Assembly (NCBI GenBank): GCA_947034885.2
Contig: OX344751.2
Coordinates: 43,243,082-43,307,081, forward strand
Direction of reading: 5' to 3'
Length of the DNA: 64,000 nt
From: Thuidium tamariscinum
Lineage: Eukaryota > Streptophyta > Bryopsida > Hypnales > Thuidiaceae
The translations under genes and the position numbers were made by a program. Below the pieces are notes generated by a model. The model ran no database searches, was not told the origin of the DNA, and saw nothing but the letters and a program-made list of their open reading frames with translations. Below are positions 1 through 11,860 of this stretch, one piece after another; position 1 is the first letter of the stretch, and each line of letters starts with the position of its first letter.

Positions 1-310
1 ACATGCATGGTGCCTTGTTTGCCAGCTACCAGCATTGATGATCCACTTGGGAGGGAGGGCTGCCACTTGAAAGGATCTGAGATCAAATATTGGGATGCAA
101 TGCACAGAAACCAGCAAGCAAAGGAAGAAACGTGCATGGTGGGAAGTAAGATTGCCATGATCAAGGATATGAATTGCAGGGGCCGAGGGATGGATCGAAG
201 CTGGTCTTCCGGGATGTACGAAAGAAATAATGGATTGGGCTGGCATCTGCTTTTATGGGTCACAAACGGATATGAGAACTAAGCATGGTGTTTGAATCAA
301 CAAAAAATTG

Positions 311-725
311 TAAGGTAGAACCACCTATAACCAATCGGCCCCCAATAGCCAACCTAATGATGGACGTATTTCCAACCAAGGCTAGAATGAGTTTTTTTCT
401 CATTTTTTTCTCATTTTTAAAGTTAGGATTAAAAGTTCATGGCACATGTTTCAAAGTAGTGTGCAAAAAAGTAGAAAAGAGTGAGCAAAAATGTAGTTTT
501 TTGCGTGATCGAAATTAGAAGATTCCATAGATTGGCATTTGGTCAAGCACACTTTATGCCTTCCAAAATTCATAGTAATTTCAATTCATGTGATGAAATT
601 ACCAAAGTTTTTGCAATCCCTATCATTTTTATCTTTACACTTTTGAAAATATTTGGTTTGCTTTGCACTACACCAGATCATGCCTAAAATAGCTTAAATG
701 ATTGGTTACGGGTGGTTCTACCTTA
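311..725. mobile_element. TA-type MITE, family I, copy 1
   Basis: The ends are inverted repeats: TAAGGTAGAACCACC on the left, and on the right a sequence whose complement reads TAAGGTAGAACCACCCGTAA, both running on into a shared AACCAATC. A TA lies at each border, as expected for a TA target duplication (Tc1/mariner-like behaviour). There is no transposase inside; the short open frames are not coding-like. A diverged partner lies at 36440-36680. Confidence 0.8.
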
Positions 726-1566
726 GATGTTTGAAACATGATGTGCATCCCCTTTTCTTTAATAACTAGAGTATCTGACCCATTTCCAACCACTTAAGCA
801 ATTACACATATGTAGACTGCAGCTTTTTTGAATGTAAATTTTTTTTCAAGTACAGAAATAGAGTTCAGAAAGACATCATATTTTTCTAGAATTTTATTAC
901 ACAAATTGTAATTACTATGAATTTTTTAGTAAAAGATTCTCTGCGATCTATAATAGTAATTTAGGCTAATTGCAAAACCAATCGAGGACTAGTTGCATTT
1001 ATAGGAGCCTTGCAACCAATCATAATGTGCCACAATTGCTTTGAGAACTACACCCTACCTTCATGGAAAGAAAACAGTATTGATTGGAAATGGAGGCTAA
1101 TCAAAAATGGGTTGCCATCTTCTATTGATGTACATCAAAAGTAGATATTTATCAAAAAAAAGAAAAAAGGAAAAAAAAAAAGTAGATATTTATATTGTGT
1201 GGAACTTGCATTAATTAGTATAGGTCCCCTTCTTCAGTGTAAGCACTTATTCCTATAAATTAGTATGACTCTCCACAGGACACAAAAGGACTGAGAGCCA
1301 TGATGCAAACACTTTCCGCCCACTCCATCTTGCGAAGTTGCAACGTACTTGGCAATCCACTCAACTGGACACTGAGAACTGAGTGTGCCGTAGTGAGGCT
1401 ACTTGCATGTTGTTGCACTTTTTCTTCATCACCCAATAACCGCTTTGGTATTTGATAGTACCCATTGGTCTGCACCATGATGCTTTATATTCTTTTTCTT
1501 TTAAATTGTTCTGCACTTTGGGTTCCAAGAATGGAGGTCATTTGGGAAGCATGATTGAAAAGAAGT
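726..1566. other. AT-rich spacer, no gene seen
   Basis: No exon, RNA gene or terminal repeat pair could be supported. It contains short A/T runs such as the A-rich tract near 1147-1180. Confidence 0.5.
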
Positions 1567-1864
1567 TAAGGTAGGGGGCTGTAAAAGCACCCCTTTACCA
1601 GCTGATTTGCATTTTTGGGAAGCTAAACTTCTTCTAAAAAAATTTAGTAAATTTTCGTGGTAAGAAAAATAGAATTGACATCTACCCCAAGTCGTTTCAT
1701 ATTTTTTGGACCTTCATGGAATTAGTTATGTATTTTTGAAGTTGAAAATACAGTGATTTCTAAAAGCGACCCCCTCCTGAAATGTACACTTTTGGTACAT
1801 GTTAGAGGCAAATTCTACCAGATCGCTTTTAGAGATAGGGTCACAATTACAGCCCCCTACCTTA
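1567..1864. mobile_element. TA-type MITE, family D, copy 1
   Basis: The terminal inverted repeats are essentially perfect: TAAGGTAGGGGGCTGTAA at the left and its complement ending CCTTA at 1864, with TA at both borders. The interior contains the family marker AAATGTACACTTTTGGTACA and a GAATTGACATCTACC block also found in copies at 21778 and 43279. It is non-autonomous. Confidence 0.88.
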
Positions 1865-3026
1865 CAGCCTGAGCAAGGGGATTAATATTTTGATTGGAAA
1901 AAACAAGTGCATAAAGGAGAGCCAACTGATGAAAAAAAAATTTAAAAATTAAAAATTCTACAAAATTGCATATGAAATCACAAGCTCCAATAACTTGTAT
2001 TTCAACCTCACTAGTTGAAGAAAGCTACAATGTGCTGCAATTCAATTTCTTGTCCTAAAGAAGATGGATATAACATATAACGTATCATGGGGAATTCCAC
2101 CCAAATTTGCTTTTCGTTTGTGACTGATTAAAAACATAGAATCTCTCAAATACAATTCTTCCAAGTACGAAAATGCCACATATATTTCTCCTCGGACACA
2201 TTTGTTGTAATAGAAGTGTTGAATCATTTTTGGAAGATAAATGAACCTAAAGTTAACTTCTATTTGTGGATGAAAAGTTGAATTACCAAGTACTTTAAAT
2301 GGTTCTCCTTGTATCTCGAAATAAATTATGGTTTTCTTGGAAATGGCTAGATTAATGCATGATTTGCTCCTAATTTTAGGAGATTGTGTAGTTTTTTTTT
2401 ACTTTTACTTAACCCCATTAGGCATGAAAGAATGGAAGTGAACAATAAAGCAGCACATGTTGAAAATTGATAGAGAAATTGACTAGATTTTACCTTTTCG
2501 GGAATTAATCCAATTATATGAATCATTCTTCAAGCAATGTTGGTATAGTGATGTCTATTGATGTTCTTTGTGACCAACTTTGACAATGGCTTGTGATTCA
2601 AATTTAGGAAATTCCCAATAAGGGATTTGTTAGTAGAACTTTATTTTTGTAGTTGTAGGTTTGACTTCTTTGCCTTCGGTTGGTTAGAAGTTGCATTTTG
2701 ATTTTCTTTGCATGAATCAAATTTTCAAAGTATGATATCAATAGATGCTATTGTTTCAACATGTTCAAACTAATTGTAATTGTTGTTCATTAAGGTGTGG
2801 AGAGACAATTTCGAATTTAAGATATATTTCAAAAGTTTAGATTTATTTTGAGACACTAGCAATAAGTACTAGAAAGACAAGAAGTTAGCATTACCTGGAA
2901 TGAGTGGTTCTTTAGCAAAGTTTTTAATTTTTTGGGGGATAATTATTAGTCACAAATATTCTTTTAGTTTTGCTCCAAGTAATAATTATATTGAAGCACA
3001 AAATTGGTTAAAAATAACAGGGTGTT
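1865..3026. other. AT-rich spacer, no gene seen
   Basis: No coding exon or repeat pair is supported here. The 61-codon open frame near 2042-2227 on the minus strand has no recognisable features. Confidence 0.5.
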
Positions 3027-3583
3027 TTAACCCCTAAAAGCCCAAGGGGTTAGGACAAAACACAAAAGTGTTATAAAATATAAGTGTTACAAATTTTTTG
3101 AAGTTATTATCAAGAAGATAATGTAAAGCACAAAAAGTAGAAAGTATCCATACAGTCAGAGTAAAAAAATTATTTTTAGATTATTTTTAAATGAATTTTG
3201 AAGATATAACTTCAAAAATTCACCAAAAATACACTTTCTATTTTTATGATTTGAAATTTTTTTTGATTGGTCCAAATTGTGTTTTTTTATTGATTTGTTA
3301 AAAAATAAAAAGTATTTACTAATGAGAGCATCAATACTTCCCCCAAATAGTAAGTTTTTCAACACTAAGCAACTTTAGACACTTTATACTATTTCTCCTT
3401 TTTTTTGCTATAACTTTTGTTTGGCCGTATTGATCTTAGTTTTGAATATCAATGTTGAAAGAAAACCCAACTTTTTCAAATCTGAAAAAAAAAAAGTTTG
3501 AAAAAAGTTTTTTTTTTGCCCGAAAATTCTGCCCGAAGTCAGGCAGCGACCAAAAAATGGTCATTTGAGCACTTAGGGGTTAA
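3027..3583. mobile_element. TTAA-flanked element, family G (long form), copy 1
   Basis: It begins TTAACCCCTAAAAGCCC and ends CACTTAGGGGTTAA, so TTAA is present at both borders followed by CCCCTAA. The 3' interior (AAAATTCTGCCCGAA and preceding poly-A/T blocks) resembles the 3' part of the copy at 31274-32204. No transposase reading frame is present. TTAA target use with CCC-starting ends is the known habit of piggyBac elements; assignment to that superfamily is inference. Confidence 0.75.
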
Positions 3584-5864
3584 ATAAGTAGGCGTTGTGT
3601 TGCTAGGTGAAGCAATTGAATCCATGGTAGTGGTAGCTTATAAGTAGAGTGTTTTTCAATGGAGTTATAAATATTTTCTCTTTGTGAGTCTCCATAGGTT
3701 ATACTTTGTTGCAATCTTCATGTTTGAAGATTTAGAAGTCATTTAAAGATTTATAAATCATTTGATTCATTGCACCACAAGATTCAAGCAACCCTTTGAT
3801 TTTGGTTCAAGATCTTTTGCTTCCCATGCATATGAACTGTTTGCCAAGTCTTCTCTGAAGGTTGTCTTTTGAGCTTGTTTGTGCTTCTTGCTCCTCTCCA
3901 GGAAATGATCTTACCTTCTCTTCAGAAAAATTGGGGCTTCAAATTGATTACAGATTGATTATACTGTAAAATTGAATTAGGGTTTCTGGTCAATAAACCA
4001 CATAGGAGCATGTGGGGAATTCGCACAAGAGATCACTATTTTTCTTCATTTTTCCTCAGACTGACAAGCCACTTATTGGTCAGGGTAATGGCTCCTTATA
4101 GGTCTGCCTCAGGTCTTCAGTTCTTCCTTCACATTTTCATGGATGGGATGGTACTGATTTCCCAGTATTTGAGTATTTGATTTCTTCATGAATCACTTCA
4201 GCTCATACTTTTCACCTTTCAATGCATATGCTCTTGATTTCTTGGTATTTCATACTTGCATATCAACTCCAGAAGAGCTGTGATGAAGTACTCTTTTTGT
4301 ACATTGGCATATCCCCAATGCTCTGCTTATATTATGGAGGAGAATTTGTTTTTCATCCATACTCTTGGAAGCTTTTTCAATGCTCCTCTTCTCAGAAACT
4401 CTTTAGAAGTATTTCTCCACCCGAATAATCAGCTTTCCCAATTTCCCTCTCATAGAGGGTTGTATTGGTCAATGTTTATGTTCCTTCATATTCAAAGAGT
4501 TATGTTCCTTAGGGTTGAACTGCCTTCTTCAGTACAGAGTAAAATCTTACCCTGGCAGCGCGTCTTCAATATCAAATCCCTTGTGTACGTGACCAAACAT
4601 GCATATTCATGTGATAACCTGCAAATCTACACTGTCATTGAGGTTTCAAAAACCTGCAAAGATAACAGCATGTTGCATTCATCACGCAAGTATGCATGAG
4701 GGCGTTTCACAACACAACTCCACAGGCCTGCACACATACCAAAATCATTTCTGTATGCAGAAGCATGTCAACACACATAGAACAATAGCAGTATTGTAAT
4801 CATTCAAATGTGAGGCAGCATGACAAGTAGGTTAATACATGAAACAAACTGAATGACAAAGGTGGGTGTGCACGTTACCAAGCTTAGACTGGTGGAAGAA
4901 GTCAGTTACAAACATCAAAAGATGTGCAACACACCAGCACTTGCAAGAATTCATCATCCTCCATATGGCCATCAAAGAGTGTCCACACAAACCTGTCACA
5001 GATCATAAGCATATCAATCAATACAAACCACTTCAGACATGTAAGACCATGAAAAGGAGCCAACCACCAGATGAGACAACCATGTGCACAAACAGATCTG
5101 ACGTGAACAAAGACTACAAAACGATACAATTTGCAACAATGAGGGAACAAATTAAATTTCAGAACCATGAGACTGCCTTACATAATACATTTCAGGATTA
5201 CGGGCAGAAGGATAAGGAAATAGGTGGGGATAAGGGTGAGATGAAACATATTAAACCCACACGGCATTGAATGCTTGCAATCGACGATTTCAAATGGCCT
5301 CGGTACTGCAAGTGTGTGGAATAGCTTCAAGGTGTGTGCTTGTCAGCAAACATAAGATTCAGCCACCATACACCGTGACAAGGCAAATCACTAATCCACA
5401 AGACAAGTTTGATCCAACGCCAAAAAAAGTGAATCTGCAAGGCAACACAGCAACGTTACAGCCAACAGGTTTTGGTATCCGTGCCATCAATCGACATTAC
5501 TCAGCGCACATGAAGAGGATGCTGAAGAGCAAAATGATGCTCAATCATGTATAATATACGTCCACAAGCAGACCTGTTCATCTACTTGCTCTTACCAGAT
5601 AATGAGTAATTTCCGTCCTCAGCCCATACTAATCTAACTTTCAGTACGACCGATTGATAATACGGTGATAACACCGTTCTAAGTCTCAAAACTTCACATC
5701 AATCTATACAATTCCCGGTTCATGCCACCTTCCCCCGAAGGGAACGCTTGTGTCTACACTACTACTCTCGTCACCGCACGTAGGCGATGTGTATAAATGT
5801 TCCTAGTTCATTAAGCAAAAATAGATTATAATGTACAGAATGGACAACTAGTCGTATGTTTTTT
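3584..5864. other. Spacer and probable 3' flank of the serine-rich gene
   Basis: From about 4050 to 5860 the base composition is less AT-rich and more gene-like than the flanks, but no convincing exon chain was found. A 147-codon open frame at 4256-4699 plus has no ATG at its start and no recognisable motif. The part next to 5864 should hold the 3' UTR of the minus-strand gene ending there. Other transcribed non-coding sequence is possible. Confidence 0.4.
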
Positions 5865-6604
5865 TCACAAATACATCCTTGTCATGTTGCGATCAAAGGC
5901 ATCCAAAGCCTTCCTCGATGTACTTTGACAAAACATAGTAGGAATCTCCCTCGGAAGATCTTTCTTGATTTGTGGAGACGAACGACTAAGTCCTTGAGAA
6001 GGCGCAGTACTGCCGTGAGAAACTGAACTGCCGTAATTTCGCACATGATCTCTGCGGACCAAAAGGCGACGCATCAGCTCCTGGTCGCCAGAAAATCGCG
6101 TCTACACCATAATAAGACGCAACAAAATGGAAGATAACGGGAAAAAAAATCCACTTACCGGTTGTAAGACAGAGCAAGGTCCTCTTCTTCCTCCAAACCG
6201 CTTCCAAATGTCATGTTCTTCAACCTGCTACACCGCACAGGAGCGGACCTTGCCGATGACGGGTGCATACCGGGAAGACACCTATTCACTTCGCTTAGAA
6301 TATCCGAATCTCGAGAAGACACCTTCTTCCTCGGGGAGCTTGGAATGGCGACAACGGCAGCCTGCTTCTGAGCACGATGATACTTGCACCGGAAGGAGCC
6401 GGGGTGAGTTGTCGGAGAGCACATACAAGTCATCTTTACAGGAGTCGAAGATCTCTTCGACGCAAGTGCGGACGAAGGCAGTCGGCTGTCGGGAGATAAA
6501 GACCGCCTCGACGAAGGCCCGTCAGTTACGGTAGGACTCCTCCCTACGTTGTTCTGAAGAGACCGCGGCCTGAGAACCGCCTTCAGAAGCTTTGAAGCAT
6601 TCAT
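5865..6604 (-). CDS. Serine-rich small plant protein with TTHPGSFRC motif
   Basis: Exon 1 runs from the ATG at 6604 to 6159 and ends at a good donor, CG|GTAAGTGG. The phase-compatible exon 2 starts at 6051 after the acceptor TTTTGGTCCGCAG and ends at the TGA at 5865, giving about 210 residues and a 107-bp intron. Around residue 58 it has CMCSPTTHPGSFRCKYHR, the hallmark of the plant-specific 'serine-rich protein-like' family, whose biochemical role is unknown to me. The protein is rich in Ser, Arg and Pro, with an acidic LEEEED stretch just before the splice site. An upstream acceptor (GGTGTAG at 6102) would read into an early stop. The exon-2 frame is also open upstream (RRLLVRRDHV), so the exact junction needs a transcript. 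A TTTTCAG at 6623-6629 just before the start may be the acceptor of a 5' UTR intron. Family call is firm; splice site is moderate. Confidence 0.8.
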
Positions 6605-7290
6605 GATGGCACACACAACCACCTGAAAACCAACGCCGTTTCCAACATCAGAAATCCGTCCTGAACACAGCCTGTCCTTCGCCTTGTAACGTACGCATCA
6701 ACCTTACTAAACCAAAAGCATCATACAGACCAAACCTACACTAAACCACGCCCCAGCACGCTTAAAAACAGAGTCCACGACGAAATGCGTACCGGCAAAG
6801 AAACCGCTTCGCTCGACCTTCAAACACTATCCAACGCCTCCAAACACGCTTCACGTCCTTGAAAGCACTCGCCAACGCTTGCAAGTGCGACTAAAACTTA
6901 GAAGCGCAAACACGCTCCCGTTCCGGATCATGCGAAACAAACTTCACCGCGCTCAAATGGAATCCACATCAACTATCGTTCTCACGAATGAAAGAAACCT
7001 TCACCACCAAAGAGTTGCAGAAAATCCACCAAACAGCGCCAAATCCGAGTTCGAAAGAATCAAAAGGATAAACAATATCTGAAGAATCAAAGCTCGAGAT
7101 CCTGAGCAAGAAGAGGCACGATCGGAGCAGAGAGGAGAGAGCGATTCCAAGCACTACCGGAAGAAGGAAAGAGCACCAAAGCGAGGTGAACGGCAGCAGA
7201 GCGGAGCTTTATGGGAGAGGCACCCCTCCGCGGAGGCGCGGGTCGCCGGGCGTTTCTGCGGGGGCCTGGGCCGGGCCAAGGGGGCAAGGG
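6605..7290 (-). promoter_or_regulatory. 5' leader and promoter-proximal region of the serine-rich gene
   Basis: Read on the minus strand, 7190-7080 has the CT-rich character of plant 5' UTRs (GCTCTCTCCTCTCTGCTCCG), preceded by a CpG-rich block to about 7290 containing a weak TATA-like CATAAAG near 7210. A polypyrimidine tract ending TTTTCAG directly before the ATG suggests a leader intron. Transcription start and donor are not determined; this is inference from composition. Confidence 0.5.
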
Positions 7291-8390
7291 GGCCTACCCA
7301 TCATGTGCTTCCAAGGAAAGCGCGGGCTAGGCGGCCCCCTCAGTTGGCCCCTCTTGTGCATCCACTCAAGTCAACAGTTGGGGGAGCCAAAGTCCTGGTC
7401 GTACGATTTTCTTACCTACACTAATTTGTTCAGTTCTACGGTCCGGGGAAAGTGGGGGAGAAAAAACTGAAGTGAGTGGGCCGGGCTACTATTTCTGCCT
7501 TTTGGTACATCGGCTGGAATTACGGGGTTGGCGTCAGGGAGACTGGGCTGAAACTAAGGGAGGGAGTGGGAAATGAGTGGGACTTTTTTCTTGAAATTCT
7601 TTTTATCAAATTTTTTTTATCCCCCTTGAAATTGTCCATGTGTTTAAAAAATAAAAAACAAAATTTTTTAATCCTCTTCCGATCCTTTTAGATGCTAACA
7701 AGGAGTTGCATTCCATTTTTTTTATAGGGCCACTTCACTAGTTAATTATTGTCACATTGTTATGAATTGAGAGAAACTACCCATTTGAAATCAAATGGAA
7801 GCAAGCCCATTGGGTGCTAAACTATGTTATTTTTGTACATTTGAAAACTTGATTGTATGCTAAAAACCTTATCAAACAAAATTATATTGACCCTAATTTT
7901 GTTTAGGATAATGATTGGTTAAATAAGTGTGCTTCTATTACATGATCTAGAATATTAGAACCTACTTGTTGGTCCAAAATAGCATACCAAAATTGAGAGC
8001 TAGTGAAAATAGTGGTGGCTTCTTAATAATATTTTAGGAGACCTTAAATTATATTACTTTGTCTAAAGCTACAAGTACACTTTCAATTCAACCAATGGTT
8101 GTTGGGTAGCCATGCATAATTGCTATGAATACACAAATGGCCTTCTTTACATTCATGAATGATGTTCAACAACTATCACAAATGCAAACTTTTTGAAGTC
8201 AATTGCAGAATCCTCAAGGAATACACTCTCATTTATATCAACCCTTTAGAGATTCAAGTTTCTATGTTTCACTTCTGTAATTAGTGTAGGACTGCAATTA
8301 GTATTGGAGAAAGCTTCAAACAGAGCTCATCAAAATCACATCAAACAAACTGAAGCTTACTCACCAAAAAAAAATGAAGCTTAAGGGCAA
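7291..8390. other. Spacer, GC-rich edge then AT-rich
   Basis: 7291-7570 is G-rich and may be upstream promoter sequence of the minus-strand gene. From 7600 onward it is AT-rich with no exon. GGAAGCAAGCCCATTG near 7797 resembles the interior of family B elements but no complete copy is present. Confidence 0.45.
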
Positions 8391-8760
8391 AACACCCATT
8401 CCCGCACCTATTCCTTATAGTGGACTATAGATTCACCCAAATGCATAGTAGACTTCCCTTATTGTGTTCGCCACATGTATGATTGTAATTTGTTGACACA
8501 ACTGAAGGACACATAGGAAAATTTGGTTGGCTGAATGTTGATTTTCATAGGGTTCAGTTTTGGGGGCACCTACATGACGGTTCTACAGGTCTAAGGAGCC
8601 AACACTTTGAAAATTTGTAGAAATGACATACTATATCCAATTTTTATTTATTTTTAATTTCCATGATTTTCGCTCGCTAATACTAGAAAAATATCATTTT
8701 TAGAAAACGCTGCCTCCAACTATGCTGAATTCCTTATTTGCACGGTTTTGGGTGTTTCCA
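8391..8760 (-). mobile_element. MITE, family A, copy 1
   Basis: The copy starts TTAAGGGCAAAACACCC and ends CGGTTTTGGGTGTTTCC; the shared terminal motif is AAAACACCC. The interior has the family landmarks in reverse: AAGGAGCCAACACTTTGAAA, CGCTCGCTAATACTAG and CAACTATGCTGAATTCC. It has no coding capacity. Confidence 0.85.
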
Positions 8761-9260
8761 CTGTACTCTTGGAAAGTTAGCTTCTTTTTTTCTTTCCCAA
8801 TTTCTGCTACCAGTATACCGTACATGCCAAATGTGCCCACCTTGCCCAGCACTCAACTTTCTAATGCCGGCCATTGCCCCCACTTTCCCACTCAAAATGA
8901 TGCTAAAATAATCCCACCAAACTTGCCCTTGTTAAAACTAATACAGGAAAGCCAACTGTCTCCCAAAATATTTCCCCCAAAAAGGAGGGTTTAAAAAAAG
9001 CCCAGTACCTTACAGTAGTCTTCATTAGCAAGGATAGTGTCCCACATCAGCCAGCGCCCCATCTGCCAACCAGCCACCCAAAATCTACAACATGAAGAAG
9101 ATTCCAGAAGGATCTGGAGGATAATACGATTTCCACATCCGAATCTACGTATGCAACCAGATTGGATGCGGGGGCAGGGCCATGCCCCCAATCCGCAGTT
9201 CCCGGGATTAAATGATCCACTCACTCACTGCGGCCACTTTTAAGAGAGAATCATTCGACT

Positions 9261-9363
9261 CCCACGTTACTGTCACGTGGACTCGTCCACGTGTCACCAG
9301 ACTCTCCCGCCACTGCGTTCGGTCTTATTGAAGCCGACGTGTCAATTAACAGGGGTTCACGTC
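9261..9363. promoter_or_regulatory. ABRE/G-box cluster with DRE core
   Basis: Within about 100 bp there are two perfect G-boxes CACGTG (9274-9279 and 9288-9293), two ACGTGTC ABREs (9289-9295 and 9337-9343), further ACGT cores near 9263 and 9359, and a GCCGAC DRE/CRT core overlapping the last ABRE (9333-9338). In land plants ABREs bind ABA-responsive bZIPs (ABF/AREB) and DREs bind DREB/CBF factors; clustering of both is typical of desiccation- and ABA-induced promoters. No downstream gene is recognised on either strand, so the target is unknown. Confidence 0.65.
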
Positions 9364-9481
9364 TGCTTTTTCACTTCGAGGATTCGGGAATGGAGCGCCA
9401 ATTATTTACATTTGCTAGCTTAGTGCAATTCTCGAGCGGTGCTCACCGGCCATTTAGTTTGTGGGGGCCCCGGGTGAACTG

Positions 9482-9499
9482 CCCCCCCCCCCTCCCCCC
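9482..9499. repeat. Homopolymer C tract
   Basis: A run of C interrupted once by T, just beyond a GGGGCCCCGGG palindrome. It could be a polymorphic or assembly-sensitive site. Confidence 0.7.
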
Positions 9500-10351
9500 T
9501 TGTTTTTGCCCCTTGGAAAAACGGTGAAATTTTTTTGTTTTCCATGCATGATAAATTTTGCAAATTCTCTAGGCCAAACGACACGCTAAGTGTTTGCCTC
9601 AACAAGCCAATAGGATTTGGCTTGACTTTGATGCTACTTGGATTCAATACCTGATTTTAGCTTTTAGAGTTGGTGATAGTATTACTTGGACGAGGCAAGG
9701 GCTTGATCCCTATTCCTTCTTCTAATTTTCTATCCTCTTGTTTCTTTCTTTTCTATGCTTTTTTGTCCAACTTGGTTGGCTTGGCTACTTTGTACCCTAT
9801 ATTTTGCAATGGAATTCCATTTGTTTCAAGAAAATAAGATAAATTTAAATTTGTAAATATTGAATTTATAAATATGATTGAAAAGTGTTTTTGCTTCAAA
9901 ATGTTTATGAATATTGAAATGCAATGCTTTTATGCTTTACCAATTTATTTACTTATTTACTTACTTCAAATTCACAATCTTCAAGAATTGCAACAAGAAT
10001 TTATACAACACAACACAACATCCATAGCAACCAAAATACAAGATAACAAATACAAATAGGACCACTATACAAACAAAATCAACATGAGGAATTGTATCTT
10101 CAACTTATCAAATACGCCCAAAACCCAGGGTAGTTTAAAGTCGTTTTGAATTAATTTACCAAATTTGTAATAAATGATTGCCATCCTAATACTATCTGAA
10201 AGACTAAAAAAGGTGTATTGTTGTTCACTACCCTTATGAATTGGAAATAAATAAGTTACTTTTTGAGGAAAAAGTGTCACATGTCATCTTGCGATTGGTG
10301 TAAGATGATGTGGATACTTAATCATCTGAAGTAGAGATTCAGTTTCAGCTC
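9500..10351. other. AT-rich spacer, no gene seen
   Basis: Apart from short tandem motifs such as TTTACTTATTTACTTAC near 9945-9965, nothing can be supported. Confidence 0.5.
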
Positions 10352-10354
10352 TAA

Positions 10355-10802
10355 GAGCATCCCCACGGCTGCAGCACCAAGAGAATTAGTAGCGAGGCTA
10401 TTGGCGAGCTAGAATTGGAATTCTCAAAGATTACCCTACCGCTAAGGGAGCATTGGATATACCACATGCAAGCTCAGTGTGGTCCCTAGACAAGGACCCA
10501 CCTTATAATTAAAGTAACACACTTTGTCAAGCCAGGTGGGGCTTCGTCGTCTCCCGGCCATTTCGAGTATGGCTACATGAAGTTGGCAAAGAGAGATTCA
10601 ACATTTACTCATTACCTTTTTGCATTTATTGAAGATTTGCCAAACACGCTCTTGGACACTTGGTTTGGCCGGGTGCTCTCCAAATTTGGCCGGGGTTGCT
10701 CCCTTTTTCTGCTTCCACATGTCTACAGTGGAGAGTAGATCACTAAGTGGGCTCGGCCAAGCAGCAGGTCAAGTGCTTTGGCGAGTCGCCGTGGGGATGC
10801 TC
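10355..10802. mobile_element. PIF/Harbinger-like MITE with TAA duplication
   Basis: The 15-bp terminal inverted repeats are perfect (GAGCATCCCCACGGC and complement) and are bracketed by TAA at 10352-10354 and 10803-10805, the 3-bp TWA target duplication of PIF/Harbinger (Tourist) elements. The 448-bp interior is less AT-rich than its surroundings and has no transposase. A decayed Harbinger transposase occurs at 61.5-62.2 kb, but a mobilising relationship is not shown. Confidence 0.85.
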
Positions 10803-10805
10803 TAA

Positions 10806-11860
10806 GGTGCCAAATCAGGCCTTCTTGTACAGTAACTCTTTAGGTAGTAGCAATTTTTGGAGAACAATATTTTGTGAGTACCGTACATGTCGGTTAGTTT
10901 CGTAAATAACTCGAAAAAGTTTGAAAAATGTCAAAATTTGAAAATTTATTTACAACTATCTCTAGAAATCTGAAAACATTGTTTGTCAGAGAAATTAGAA
11001 AAAGGAACACAATTACCCATGAATAGAAAGAATCAATTCAAAATGAAGAGTGTCCTCATTAAGTGCCAAAAATGAAAAATTTCCAATCTGCTTCCCGAAT
11101 TGTCGAACTCAGAAAAAGTAAACTATTTCGGCCAGACTTGCCAAAACAGACCGACACTTACAGTAACAGTATTTTTGGAGTAACAGTAATTTCTGGGGCA
11201 TGCACTACTAAAATCCAGGGGGCTTTTCTTTCATTGGGAGGGGGCCTAAAAGTAGGCGTGGGGCCCTCTGTGGCCAGTGGGCCTGATGGAGGGAGCTTTC
11301 GTAGAATTCGGTGGCCGGAGATGTATGTTTAAAAATAGAAATTAGGGCACAGGAATTGATTAAAATATTTTGTTTAAAGAGATGGACTTGATTGATGGAA
11401 TTTTCCGGATGGAAAGATTTTTTTTTTCTTGTTGTGTCTGGAATTTTTGCCTTTTCCAAGATTTTTGTGAGGGTGGGTGTGGGTGCTTTTGAACCAAGGC
11501 CCCTTGGCATGACATTTGTGGTGTTTTTTAAAAGATTTTTTTCCCCTCTTGGACGTATGTTTGGAAAATCAGAAATATGTGGTTTGACATCATTGGGGCT
11601 TCCAAAATGGGTTGAATGATCTTTCTCAATTTGGTTTGATATTCTTATTGGCGGTCTGGTAAGGAGTTTTGGTTGGGTTTTTTTTTTTTAAACATGTGGA
11701 CCTGATTTCCATTCGTGGTGAATCGAAGAGTATGTAAGTGTTGCAAATGAGTATGATATTGTGTGCGATAGAAAATAATTCTTAAAAGTGTTTTTTTAGT
11801 ATTGGGGGTAATGAATATGTATTAGATAACCAATGCACTACATTAGGAGTAAATTGTACA
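10806..11860. other. Spacer with a G-rich patch
   Basis: 11205-11330 is G-rich (GGGAGGGGGCC) and begins near CACTACTAAAATCC, which resembles a CACTA end, but no matching right end was found. A CCAAGGCCCCTTGG palindrome lies near 11492. No gene is supported. Confidence 0.4.

Noticed and set aside
7..282. 91-codon ATG-initiated frame at the left edge
   Set aside because: No domain, no splice context and no continuation; it may be an edge of something outside the window but cannot be supported.
4256..4699. 147-codon plus-strand frame
   Set aside because: Opens with TTG, not ATG, has no recognisable motif, and overlaps other equally open frames.
11201..11330. CACTACTAAAATCC as a second CACTA end
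   Set aside because: No matching TAGTG end, no subterminal motif array, and the following sequence is G-rich unlike the end at 63420.
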